Part shown: piece after piece, positions 24,886-32,206 of the stretch
Position numbering within the stretch: the first letter of the stretch is position 1
How the letters are laid out: each line of letters starts with the position of its first letter
Source: Bradyrhizobium diazoefficiens
GTDB lineage: Bacteria > Pseudomonadota > Alphaproteobacteria > Rhizobiales > Xanthobacteraceae
Assembly (NCBI RefSeq): GCF_016616235.1
Contig: NZ_CP067100.1
Coordinates: 5,019,001 to 5,083,000, forward strand
Length of the DNA: 64,000 nucleotides
Direction of reading: 5' to 3'
Program-made: the position numbers and the translations under genes
Notes under the pieces: model-generated
The model's database searches: none
What the model was told of the DNA's origin: nothing
The model's input: the letters and a program-made list of their open reading frames with translations, nothing else

Positions 24886-25854
24886 TCAGGCTTGCACGGG
24901 AAGGGGCGCGCGCAGAACCACCATCACGCCCGGATCGCGGCGTTCGTAGGAAAGCGTTCCGCCGAGTTGCTGCGTCAGCAGCGCGACGATGCGCGAGCCC
25001 ACGCCCTTCGGGTGCCGATCCCCGGCCACTCCGATGCCGTTGTCGCGAACAGAAAGCTCGATCTCCCCCGCCACCGTCAGCTCGACGGCGATCTGCCCGG
25101 ACCTTTGGTCCGGGAATGCATATTTGAGCGCGTTCGTGACCAGTTCGTTGGCGATGAGACCGATCGCCAGAGCCTGCTGGTTGGGCAGATGCACTTCCTC
25201 GCAAGCGACCTGGAAAGCCACGGGTCCGGACGCGGCGAGCGACTGGAAGACCTTCTCCACCACGTCGGAGAGGAAGCGTCGCATGTCGACGAGCCGCGAG
25301 TCCTCCTTCGGCGAAAGATGATCGTAGACCTCCGCCATCACCTGGATGCGGCGGGCCGTGCCTTCCAGCGCGGCCGCGACGGCGGGCTCTCCGTTCCTGG
25401 CCTGCATCCTGACCATCGCGCCGAGAATCGCCAGGTTGTTCTTGGTCCGGTGCGCCATCTCATCCAGGAGCAGCCTTTGGGTCTGCTGCGCCTGCAGCGC
25501 GCGCTTGGTCTCCGCGCGCACGATCTCGGCGACCACCGCGACGCCGGCCGCGGTAATCGCGAACAGCGCGCACGGCAGAAGGAAATCGATGCCGTACTGG
25601 CCGGAGTAGCTGAGATAGACGACGCAGGCGACCGCGATGCAGGCGGCGAAGAGACCGGAGCCGCGGTCGAACAGCAGGCCCGAAACGAACACCCCCGGCA
25701 GCAGCAGGAAGAACCCGGTGAATCCCGCTTGCGCCTGCAGACCCGCCTGAAGCGCGGCGCACACGAACATCACCGAAGCAGCCAGAAGGTAGCGAACGGG
25801 CGTGGGAATACTGTGTTCGAACAAGAGCGGATAGAGCTTGTCCATCAGGGTCAA
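24886..25854 (-). CDS. HWE/HisKA_2-type sensor histidine kinase with membrane N-terminus
   Basis: 322 residues. Residues about 20-110 form several membrane helices in a DUF4118-like arrangement (LLAASVMFVCAALQAGL, FFLLLPGVFVSGLLFDRGSG). The phospho-acceptor is H135 in LLLDEMAHRTKNNLAIL, the HisKA_2 H-box. The ATPase region has the N-box LIANELVTNALKYAFP and the DNGIG motif. Such kinases feed stand-alone receivers and the general stress response. Convergent with the NepR-like gene. Confidence 0.93.
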   Translation of the reverse strand: MTLMDKLYPLLFEHSIPTPVRYLLAASVMFVCAALQAGLQAQAGFTGFFLLLPGVFVSGLLFDRGSGLFAACIAVACVVYLSYSGQYGIDFLLPCALFAITAAGVAVVAEIVRAETKRALQAQQTQRLLLDEMAHRTKNNLAILGAMVRMQARNGEPAVAAALEGTARRIQVMAEVYDHLSPKEDSRLVDMRRFLSDVVEKVFQSLAASGPVAFQVACEEVHLPNQQALAIGLIANELVTNALKYAFPDQRSGQIAVELTVAGEIELSVRDNGIGVAGDRHPKGVGSRIVALLTQQLGGTLSYERRDPGVMVVLRAPLPVQA

Positions 25855-25882
25855 TGACCCGCCTCCGGCAAGCGTTCCCTCG

Positions 25883-26176
25883 TCAAGGCTCCGCGTATTC
25901 CGCGTATTTCCGCCGGATCCCGGAACAATCGCGCCGCGAGAAAAAACGGCCGCTCCGTCCAGGGCTACCGAACATTAGCGCAGTGAAATGCGCGGCCCGG
26001 TGTCGCGGGATCTCAGGCGGTCGGCCGGCAATTTTCGCGCGCTGCCGTCGACGGAAATCCTCCAACTCACGCCGATACACGCGGTCCCAAGCGGGTTCGT
26101 TCCCCATGTCCAGCAACGGCGAGTTCGGATCGTCCGCGAAAGGCCCCCATTTGGCACTGAAGAATTTCACGTCCAT
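25883..26176 (-). CDS. Hypothetical protein, C-terminal part doubtful
   Basis: 97 residues from ATG 26176. The first 50 or so (MDVKFFSAKWGPFADDP, then AWDRVYRRELEDFRRRQ) are protein-like; the rest is basic and less certain. No family recognised. It lies just upstream of the histidine-kinase gene on the same strand. Confidence 0.45.
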   Translation of the reverse strand: MDVKFFSAKWGPFADDPNSPLLDMGNEPAWDRVYRRELEDFRRRQRAKIAGRPPEIPRHRAAHFTALMFGSPGRSGRFFSRRDCSGIRRKYAEYAEP

Positions 26177-26190
26177 CTGCTATTTTTCTA

Positions 26191-26397
26191 TCAGCAGGAG
26201 CATCGACGTCTCTTCTCACAGATCCAGATCTCCCCGCCATATAGCGCCGCTGTCGAGAAACAACACGCATCGCAACGGCGCGAGCACACGTCCCTGCTCG
26301 GCGGGAATTTGCGTCCGGACGGGTCCGGCAGGCCTGCGGTCATGATTTCGGCGAAGCGCCGGCAAGGCAAGTCCTCCTGCAGGTCGATCAGCTTCAC
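26191..26397 (-). CDS. Possible cysteine-rich small protein coupled to the PAS gene
   Basis: 68 residues from GTG 26397. The GTG and the PAS-protein stop overlap as GTGA, a normal coupling arrangement. The N-terminal half (KLIDLQEDLPCRRFAEIM) is plausible and the C-terminal half has six or more cysteines (DVCSRRCDACC, WICEKRRRCSC). No family; only the coupling and cysteine pattern argue for it. Confidence 0.35.
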   Translation of the reverse strand: MKLIDLQEDLPCRRFAEIMTAGLPDPSGRKFPPSRDVCSRRCDACCFSTAALYGGEIWICEKRRRCSC

Positions 26398-26993
26398 TGG
26401 AAGTCCAAATCGTTGTCCTCTACCCGATTTGGCGCGCGATGAAAAAGCTCTTTATCAATGAGGGCGCGCACGGCGGGTCTAGACACAACATCCGCCCGGC
26501 TCAGCAAATCGCGAATTTCGAAGCTGCCGTCGACGCTGATCGTCTTGAGCGATCCGATGATCTGGCGAACTTCACGATGCCGTCCGAAGGGCATAAGCAG
26601 CCGCTCATATTCGACAGGGCGCCCGTCTGCATCTTGAAGCTGGTCCACGGTATAGACCGGGCGGCCCCTGGACAGGCACAGCTCGTATATCGGGAGCACA
26701 AGGGCCGCTAACCGCGGTCCGATGTATTCGTGCAGAGCACGTCCTTTGCCAACCTGCCCATATGCTCGTGACATCCGAGTACCCTCGCTTTGGATGATGA
26801 ACACGGGCGACGCTCCGGCGTTGTCAACGTCGTAGTACACAAGGTCGTCACGCTCTTCTTTCAACCGACTTGGTTCGTAGTCCTCGATGCGAGGTAGCTT
26901 TTTTTCACGGGAATAGAGCCGCAGCCAGGTGTTGAGTAGATCACGTTGCCTGATAGCCCTGACTATTGCTGGGGTCGTGCTTTGGAAGTCCAT
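26394..26993 (-). CDS. PAS-domain protein (PAS_5-like)
   Basis: 199 residues. The central part follows the stand-alone PAS family frequent in alphaproteobacteria: LNTWLRLYSREKKLPRIEDY near the N-terminus, GTRMSRAYGQVGKGRALHEY, RGRPVYTVDQLQDADGRPVE and the late LLMPFGRHREVRQIIGSL. No kinase or output domain is attached. It probably senses a small molecule or redox state. Confidence 0.75.
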   Translation of the reverse strand: MDFQSTTPAIVRAIRQRDLLNTWLRLYSREKKLPRIEDYEPSRLKEERDDLVYYDVDNAGASPVFIIQSEGTRMSRAYGQVGKGRALHEYIGPRLAALVLPIYELCLSRGRPVYTVDQLQDADGRPVEYERLLMPFGRHREVRQIIGSLKTISVDGSFEIRDLLSRADVVSRPAVRALIDKELFHRAPNRVEDNDLDFQ

Positions 26994-27206
26994 CGTCTCA
27001 GCTCCGCACTAAAGGACATGCAGCACGCTATGGAACGGCCACGTTTGTTGTCTCTTCGAAGATTTTCACCTCCCCCGGGGCGCCTCTCGCACCCTCTCGC
27101 TCGTTCGGACCCGGATCGTTGCCAAGCCGCGCCTAAAGCTGCTGCGTATCCACGGCATCGCGCTTCCGAGAGTAACAGCTGGCCAGTTCGGCTGGCCGAT
27201 CATGTC

Positions 27207-27308
27207 TCAGATCATGCCGACGAGCACGAAAAAGGCAATTTCCGCCAGGACCGTTACGACCATAATCGCGGCCGTAGAAAACATCTCACCGAGCGGCATG
27301 AGGGGCAT
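27207..27308 (-). CDS. 33-residue membrane peptide
   Basis: A minus-strand frame from ATG 27308 encodes MPLMPLGEMFSTAAIMVVTV then LAEIAFFVLVGMI and a TGA at 27207. One hydrophobic helix fills it. GAGG sits about 6 bases before the ATG. A small membrane protein is a fair guess; there is no family evidence. Confidence 0.45.
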   Translation of the reverse strand: MPLMPLGEMFSTAAIMVVTVLAEIAFFVLVGMI

Positions 27309-27430
27309 GATGTGCCTCGAGTCTGATGCCCCTGCGGAAAAGTCACGAAGTCACGAAAAGTTTCGGTTCCTGCCACCCGGCTTCCCGTGTAGCGTCCGCG
27401 GTAAGAGGGACCGTGCACCAGGGGCGCTTC

Positions 27431-27508
27431 ATGCGAGTCCTTGAATTGTCGTGCTGGGCCATAATGGTGGCAGGGCTGGTCGCGATCAGGGTCTTCGCGC
27501 TGCTCTGA
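27431..27508 (+). CDS. Possible 25-residue membrane peptide
   Basis: ATG 27431 starts a hydrophobic peptide (RVLELSCWAIMVAGLVAIR, then VFALL) that stops at 27508, with a weak purine-rich site (AGGGGCG) upstream. It is divergent from the 33-residue peptide, and the rest of this 300-base stretch holds nothing I can name. Evidence is limited to hydrophobicity and position. Confidence 0.3.
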   Translation: MRVLELSCWAIMVAGLVAIRVFALL

Positions 27509-27613
27509 AGCTGGCGAGAGCTCGGCTGTCCGAGCAACCATTGCGGCGACGGGAAGATGGCGAACGGGTCAGAGAGGCCGTCACTGACCGACAGGCGGTC
27601 AACGGCTGTTTTC

Positions 27614-27700
27614 GTGTGCGCTTTCCGTTCGATCCCACCAACAAAGCGGCCAGCGCTGTTCCGGGGTGTCAACCGGTACGGCAGCAACTTAGCGTCAATG
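27614..27700 (+). pseudogene. SRAP (abasic-site protein) N-terminal remnant
   Basis: From GTG 27614 the frame reads VCAFRSIPPTKRPALFRGVN then RYGSNLASMAG. The intact SRAP gene at 10255 reads MCNLYSITTNQAAISALFRV then VNRYVGNLAPMPG. The alignment starts exactly at the start codon, keeps the cysteine at position 2, and fades after about 30 codons. The rest of the gene is absent, so this is a truncated second copy. Confidence 0.7.
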
Positions 27701-27793
27701 GCGGGCGCGCTCCCGCGACGCGACCTTCTCGCCGAGGGATCGGCGCGTCGCCTCGTACCGACGAGTTGGTCGGTGCGGGCCGCTCCTTGAAAG

Positions 27794-28249
27794 CTATAAC
27801 TCAGCGCGTCCGGCGAAATATGCCTCGATCTTCTCCCTTACGCCTTCAACGGGAGCCTCGCCGAACTTAGCGGTCCGGGGATGAAGCGGATGCCACGACC
27901 ATGCGCGCGAGAGCCAAGTTTCCGCAGTGGGCCCGAACAAAGAAGGATCATCGAGGCTGCCGACGGCGACGATCAGCAATTGCGGTCTCGTCGGCCAGTG
28001 CGCCGAAATCGGACTGCCACACTTGCCACAAAAGCCTCTCCGGATCGGTCGTCCGCTTTCGGCGATGGTCTCGTAGAAAGTCGGAAGTCCATGGACGTAG
28101 TTGAACTTGTCGCTCGCGACCATCATCATCGCCGAGAACGCCGTACCGGTCGATCGCTGGCAATCTCGGCAGTGACACATCAACTGGACGATCGGTTCTT
28201 CCATGCATTCGTAACGAACATTTCTGCAGGCGCAGCCGCCGGTCAGCAT
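27794..28249 (-). CDS. GFA-family (glutathione-dependent formaldehyde-activating-like) zinc protein
   Basis: 151 residues. All zinc-binding motifs of the family are visible: GGCACRNVRYEC, LMCHCRDCQRSTGTAFSA and FCGKCGSPISAH. The family holds two zinc ions; the founding member promotes formaldehyde-glutathione adduct formation, but most members are uncharacterised. It ends in the less conserved EGVREKIEAYFAGR. Monocistronic as far as visible. Confidence 0.92.
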   Translation of the reverse strand: MLTGGCACRNVRYECMEEPIVQLMCHCRDCQRSTGTAFSAMMMVASDKFNYVHGLPTFYETIAESGRPIRRGFCGKCGSPISAHWPTRPQLLIVAVGSLDDPSLFGPTAETWLSRAWSWHPLHPRTAKFGEAPVEGVREKIEAYFAGRAEL

Positions 28250-28414
28250 CTCGTTGTTTCCTTTCGTTCTGAAGCCCGTCTAGCGTCCTTCCGATCCCGT
28301 CCCGACACGCGGGCTTGTCAGCACTGACGAGCAGGGCGTCGCCTGTGTGACAAGGCTGCGCGACTTTTGCGCCAGTCCGCCCTTCCGACGAACGCGAATT
28401 TCCTCCAACGCCGT

Positions 28415-28441
28415 GTCACAAATCGAATGCCTGCGTCGTCC
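28415..28441 (+). promoter_or_regulatory. ECF41-type promoter, TGTCACA-N16-CGTC
   Basis: TGTCACA at 28415-28421 is followed by exactly 16 bases and CGTC at 28438-28441, the consensus reported for ECF41 sigma factors. It lies about 100 bases upstream of the AhpD-like gene, which is co-transcribed with the ECF41-type sigma gene. This fits the known autoregulation of these units. Confidence 0.8.
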
Positions 28442-28545
28442 TAGACGGGGAAGGACCACCGACGGCTGTGCAGCACGGGGTGCCCAATGGGGAACGGCTC
28501 GCGCGAGCTGCTCGGTTGCGGCGTAGCGAACAGAGGAGAAGACGT

Positions 28546-29115
28546 ATGTTGCGATGGTTGTTGAAGCGGCAGATCACCGCCTTCGAACGCAAGTGGGGCT
28601 ACGATGCCAGCTACATGCACGAGCTGGTCGAGATCGATCCGCGGGCGATGCTGGCGTTCGGCAAGCTGCAGGCCCTGGGCCGTTACCGCGGCGGCGCGCC
28701 GGTGAACGCCTATACGGCTGCCGGCCTGGTCGCGGTCATGGCGGAGGACTGCGGCCCCTGCACCCAACTCGGCATCATCATGGCCGAGAGCGAAGGTGTG
28801 GACCCGAAGGTGTTGCGCGCCATCGTCACCCGCGACTTCGCGGCGATGCCCCCCGAAGCGGCGCTAGGTGCCCGCTTCGCGGAGGCCACCTTGCGCCATG
28901 CCCCCGAGGCCGACGAGCTGCGCGAAGAGGTGATCCGGCAGTTCGGAAAGCGTGCGCTGGTCGCGTTGTCTTTCGCGATCCTGGCCGGCAGAATGTACCC
29001 GACGATCAAATATGCGCTCGGTCACGGCCGCGCCTGCACGCGGCTGGCGATCGGCGGGGAAACGGTTCCGGTGATGCGCGACGTGACACCGACGAAACGG
29101 GCATCGGCCGCATGA
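28546..29115 (+). CDS. Carboxymuconolactone-decarboxylase/AhpD-like protein linked to ECF41
   Basis: 189 residues from ATG 28546, with a GAGGAG site. The AhpD-type redox motif is C69-G-P-C72 in EDCGPCTQLGIIMAES, within an all-helical CMD fold. Proteins of this COE class (carboxymuconolactone decarboxylase, oxidoreductase, epimerase) are the typical ECF41 partners. The stop overlaps the sigma-factor ATG (ATGA), and the ECF41 promoter lies upstream. A peroxide or carbonyl detoxification role is possible; the substrate is unknown. Confidence 0.88.
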   Translation: MLRWLLKRQITAFERKWGYDASYMHELVEIDPRAMLAFGKLQALGRYRGGAPVNAYTAAGLVAVMAEDCGPCTQLGIIMAESEGVDPKVLRAIVTRDFAAMPPEAALGARFAEATLRHAPEADELREEVIRQFGKRALVALSFAILAGRMYPTIKYALGHGRACTRLAIGGETVPVMRDVTPTKRASAA

Positions 29116-29993
29116 CGGCAACCCTCGACCACGGCGCGGCGGCCTTCGAGACCCATCGGCGCGCGCTGACCAGGCTTGCCTACCGCATGCTCGGGTTGCG
29201 CGCCGAGGCCGAGGACGTCGTGCAGGACGCCTATCTGCGCTGGCACGCGACCGACCGTACCGAGATCAAGGACTCTTACCGCTATCTTGCGACGGTCGTG
29301 ACGCGGCTTTGCCTGGACCGGATGAAATCGGCGCGAGCACGGCGGGAGTCGTACGTCGGGCAGTGGCTTCCGGAGCCGGTCGTGGACGAACTCGCGGAAA
29401 ACGAGCACGCCGGCGAGCTGGCGCACGACATCTCGGTCGCCCTGATGTTGCTGCTCGAACGGCTGTCGCCGCTGGAGCGGGCGAGCTTTCTGCTGCACGA
29501 CGTGTTCGGTCTCGACTACACCGAAATAGCACGGGCGCTGGACCGCAACGAAGCTGCCTGCCGTCAGCTCGCAGCGCGCGCCCGCATCCATATCGAAGCC
29601 GGCCGGCCGCGCTTCACCGCCTCGCGCGAAGAGGGCCTTCGCCTTGCCGCCGCGTTTCAAGCCGCGACTTCGGCCGGTGACATGCAGGCCCTCGCCGAGC
29701 TCCTGGCCCAAGACGCCGTGCTCTATTCCGATGGCGGCGGGAAACGCACCGCAGCTCTCAATCCCATCCGCGGAGCGGACAGAATACTGCGCTTCCTCGA
29801 GGGTATCGCTCGCAAAAATCCTGCACTTGCCGCGATCACGGCCAGGCCGGCCGTGGTCAACGGCTCCCCCGGATTCGTGATGCGCGAGAGCGACGGATCG
29901 ATCGATACCATGGCTATCGAACACCGCGACGGCAGGATCGTCGCCATCTATCTGACCCGCAATCCCGATAAGCTGCAGCACGTACGGTTCTGA
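29112..29993 (+). CDS. ECF41-group RNA polymerase sigma factor with C-terminal SnoaL-like domain
   Basis: 293 residues. Sigma-2 region: RMLGLRAEAEDVVQDAYLRW; sigma-4 region: LSPLERASFLLHDVFGLDY, then TEIARALDRNEAACRQLAAR. The ECF41 hallmarks are in place: WLPEP at 85-89, DGGGK at 207-211 in the SnoaL-like extension and NPDKL at 284-288. No separate anti-sigma factor is used in this group; the C-terminal domain controls activity. It is translationally coupled to the AhpD-like gene. Confidence 0.96.
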   Translation: MTATLDHGAAAFETHRRALTRLAYRMLGLRAEAEDVVQDAYLRWHATDRTEIKDSYRYLATVVTRLCLDRMKSARARRESYVGQWLPEPVVDELAENEHAGELAHDISVALMLLLERLSPLERASFLLHDVFGLDYTEIARALDRNEAACRQLAARARIHIEAGRPRFTASREEGLRLAAAFQAATSAGDMQALAELLAQDAVLYSDGGGKRTAALNPIRGADRILRFLEGIARKNPALAAITARPAVVNGSPGFVMRESDGSIDTMAIEHRDGRIVAIYLTRNPDKLQHVRF

Positions 29994-30113
29994 GCAGCTC
30001 GGTGTGGGCACGAACGTCGACGGGCAATCGAGCGTGGAGGCTCGCGGCTTTTCGCCGGCGGGTGAACCAAACTCCTGGGAGCAACGCGACGAACAGCGAC
30101 TGCAGCGGCGCCT

Positions 30114-30152
30114 TGATAGTCGGAAAAACCCTTTCCAGTTGGCGCGCGGGGC
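30114..30152 (-). pseudogene. ku: Fragment of a second ku gene (first 13 codons)
   Basis: On the minus strand these bases read APRANWKGFFRLS, against the intact Ku start MAPRANWKGFLRLSL. Fifteen bases in a row (tttccagttggcgcg) are identical to the intact gene at 8659-8673. Homology stops on both sides and the start codon is lost. The fragment lies 3 kb before the intact ligD and has the same orientation relative to it as the intact ku has to the ligD remnant. Confidence 0.65.
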
Positions 30153-30181
30153 CCGATGTTGTCCGAAGCCGCATGGTGGTG

Positions 30182-30421
30182 TCAGCGCACCGCGACGTGT
30201 TCGATCTCGAAGCGGAGGCTGAGCCTGAGGACAGGTCCCACGGCGTCGCGCACCTGAATCGCGAGAGTGCGAACCTCAGAACCGGGCAGGACGTCCTTGG
30301 CGAGGTCCGCAATGGCCCGGGAGGCCTCGCGTTTCACGTCCTCGAACGAGGCGATCTCCACCCCGACGTCGTCGGAGACCAACTTCTCGCTATCGGAGGT
30401 ATCGAAGTAATAACGGGGCAT
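30182..30421 (-). CDS. DUF6894-like small protein
   Basis: 79 residues from ATG 30421. Starts PRYYFDTSDSEKLVSDDVGV, then EIASFEDVKREASRAIADLA, the usual form of the short PRYFFH-type proteins that are abundant in Bradyrhizobium and near stress genes. Function unknown. It is divergent from the gene at 30511, with a LexA-type box between them. Confidence 0.8.
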   Translation of the reverse strand: MPRYYFDTSDSEKLVSDDVGVEIASFEDVKREASRAIADLAKDVLPGSEVRTLAIQVRDAVGPVLRLSLRFEIEHVAVR

Positions 30422-30488
30422 TCACCAAAACCGGCTGCGGCTGCCACCGTTCCTAGGGTCCGCGCCGCCGTAGCGCTTGACTCCAATC

Positions 30489-30503
30489 GAACGAACAGTG
30501 AAC
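30489..30503 (+). promoter_or_regulatory. Second LexA-type box, GAAC-N7-GAAC
   Basis: GAAC at 30489-30492 and GAAC at 30500-30503 are seven bases apart, the complement of the box next to ku. It sits 7 bases before the ATG at 30511 and 68 bases upstream of the divergent DUF6894-like gene. A chance match is possible; position between two divergent genes supports it. Confidence 0.45.
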
Positions 30504-30510
30504 ATAGAGC

Positions 30511-30690
30511 ATGCCCGCTGCACCCGAACTTGCCGCGCCCGCGGAGGGCGACCTTGATTCGGCCGCCGACCAGGCGATCGCGCGGGAAGCCGTGAAGGCG
30601 CTCATCGTGGCGAACGACTTCCTCGAAGCCCAGCTCGACGAGCTCCGGTCCAAGGTGTCGACTGGCTATGCGCGGGGACGGCCCTCATGA
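30511..30690 (+). CDS. 59-residue hypothetical protein
   Basis: ATG 30511 opens a frame of 59 codons plus stop. The sequence PAAPELAAPAEGDLDSAADQ, then AIAREAVKALIVANDFLEAQ, has a helical, acidic look and ends in a basic tail. No family. A LexA-type box lies immediately upstream, in the same relative position as the box before the gene at 8818. Confidence 0.55.
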   Translation: MPAAPELAAPAEGDLDSAADQAIAREAVKALIVANDFLEAQLDELRSKVSTGYARGRPS

Positions 30691-30714
30691 GCGCGCGAAC
30701 AGAGGGTGAGCCAG

Positions 30715-30963
30715 ATGACTGACGTGACCTATTACGTCGCTCTACCGTTCGTTTTCTCCGACGACGGCGTGGCCGCCGGCGAGGCTGCCGAGTGTCTCAG
30801 CGCCAACGCGGCGGTTATGCGGGCCGAGGCGCTGTCCCGGAAGCCCGGCCACGCCGGCGCCATCGCGTTCTCGCGGACCGGCGATCCGTCCAGCGGCGAG
30901 TTCGGCGACGCCAAGCTGATCCGGAAGTTCGGCGACGTGCCGGACGACCTGAGCGCGCTCTGA
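30715..30963 (+). CDS. Small hypothetical protein
   Basis: 82 residues from ATG 30715, with AGAGGGTGA upstream; a GTG three codons earlier overlaps that site. The sequence TDVTYYVALPFVFSDDGVAA, then SRKPGHAGAIAFSRTGDPSS, looks like a compact alpha/beta protein. Starts 24 bases after the preceding gene. No family recognised. Confidence 0.65.
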   Translation: MTDVTYYVALPFVFSDDGVAAGEAAECLSANAAVMRAEALSRKPGHAGAIAFSRTGDPSSGEFGDAKLIRKFGDVPDDLSAL

Positions 30964-30978
30964 CCGCGGCGGCTTCAT

Positions 30979-31146
30979 TCACTCGTCGCTTGGACCGCCG
31001 GCGTCTCCCGGCTCGAGCAGGTTCAGCGCGGTCTCGATCTGGGCGAGCAGCGCCTGGATTTCGTCCCGCTCGTTCGGCCCAGGATCGCGCTCCAGTCGCT
31101 CCAGGAGCGCCTGCTTCCGCGCGAGCAGCTTTGCGACCGTCGACAT
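30979..31146 (-). CDS. 55-residue coiled-coil-like protein
   Basis: From ATG 31146, with a strong GGGGAGG site. The sequence STVAKLLARKQALLERLERD, then ERDEIQALLAQIETALNLLE, shows heptad leucines of two amphipathic helices, a likely antiparallel coiled coil. No family. Convergent with the previous gene. Confidence 0.65.
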   Translation of the reverse strand: MSTVAKLLARKQALLERLERDPGPNERDEIQALLAQIETALNLLEPGDAGGPSDE

Positions 31147-31259
31147 CGCGCCTCCCCTTGTTTGACATCTCCAAACGAGGTGGTGCGCCCACGACAAACC
31201 TGCCAGCCCTGGCTCTGCGAGGTCCGGGCCCCGTACGTACGGGTCGCTTTCCCGGCCCG

Positions 31260-31442
31260 CTATTTCGCCGGCGGGCGCAGCGGGCCGTCCACCCACTTCA
31301 GGGCGGCGGGATCGTGCAGCGGATCATCGTCGCAGTCGGGGCAGACGTAGCGCTCTCCGCCTCTGGCGGCCTCGTCCCGGACGAGCTTCATCGCCCGCGC
31401 GCAGTGAGGGCACGGCTTCCGGATATGGTGCAGCAGCGACAT
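31260..31442 (-). CDS. 60-residue zinc-ribbon protein
   Basis: From ATG 31442, with a GGGGGAAG site. CPHC near residue 11 and CPDC near residue 34 form a four-cysteine zinc ribbon, and the rest is polar (DPAALKWVDGPLRPP). Such ribbons usually contact nucleic acid or another protein. No specific family. Confidence 0.7.
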   Translation of the reverse strand: MSLLHHIRKPCPHCARAMKLVRDEAARGGERYVCPDCDDDPLHDPAALKWVDGPLRPPAK

Positions 31443-31562
31443 CTGGCTTCCCCCGCCGCGACCAGCGTAGGGCCGTTTGCCAGGCAGGCACAAGCGATCT
31501 CTTGACGTGAGCCATGCTGACCATCGAAGATCGGCGTTCGGTGATGTTGTGGGGGTGGCGTC

Positions 31563-31760
31563 GTGGAAGAGTTCTACAAGGGCTTCGCGCAGCAGGCACG
31601 CGATCTGGCCGAGAAGGCGGACCCGTTCACACGAAGGCGGCTGCTCGATTTGGCCAAAAGGTACGACGCGAAGAGCAAACCAGGCGGCAGCGCCCGGCCC
31701 TCGCCGCCGCCGCGCACCACCCCGCCGGCGAGCCTCCATGCCGGCCCGGGGGAGGCATGA
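31563..31760 (+). CDS. 65-residue hypothetical protein
   Basis: Starts at GTG 31563. The N-terminal 37 residues are amphipathic helix (EEFYKGFAQQARDLAEKADP, then FTRRRLLDLAKRYDAK) and the rest is a Pro/Ser linker. This DUF-like helical start is common in rhizobial short proteins. The stop overlaps the next ATG (ATGA at 31757), so the pair is coupled. Confidence 0.65.
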   Translation: MEEFYKGFAQQARDLAEKADPFTRRRLLDLAKRYDAKSKPGGSARPSPPPRTTPPASLHAGPGEA

Positions 31761-31903
31761 GGGAAGCCGGCTCCGCCGAACTCAAATGCGACAGCTGCAA
31801 CGGCGCGGGCGCCAGCCGGCGTGCGAGACCGAACCGGTCGCAGGATTTTCCTGGCCGCTGCACGAAGTGCCGCGGCCGTGGACGGATGCCGCAGCAGGAG
31901 TGA
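31757..31903 (+). CDS. 48-residue DnaJ-type zinc-finger protein
   Basis: ATG 31757 is coupled to the preceding stop and preceded by GGGAGG. CDSCNGAGA and CTKCRGRGR are two CxxCxGxG-like repeats, as in the DnaJ zinc centre, on an otherwise basic small protein. It has no J domain. Perhaps a minimal chaperone-like or RNA-binding ribbon; function unknown. Confidence 0.65.
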   Translation: MREAGSAELKCDSCNGAGASRRARPNRSQDFPGRCTKCRGRGRMPQQE

Positions 31904-32206
31904 CCCTCCGAATTCAGCGGCCGAACGTCGTTGATGACCGCCGCGGTTGCAAAGATCACCGGGGCCGCTCGGCGGGGTGACGCGGTGGGGCGCAAAGTCG
32001 GTCGCTGCAAGAGCAACTATCCCCGGGGGCCGAGAAGCCAATGGCGGCGCTCGCAGCCCCGCTGGGGGTACGCTCCTGGCTGTCGGCAGTGAAGTCGGCC
32101 TTCGTCGGCGGGAGACACGGCTTCCGATCCTTCGCGCCATGGAGCAAGTCGCAGACGTCCGCGTTTTCCATCCCTCGTAGCGAAATCACTCATGGTCGGA
32201 GAGGTC

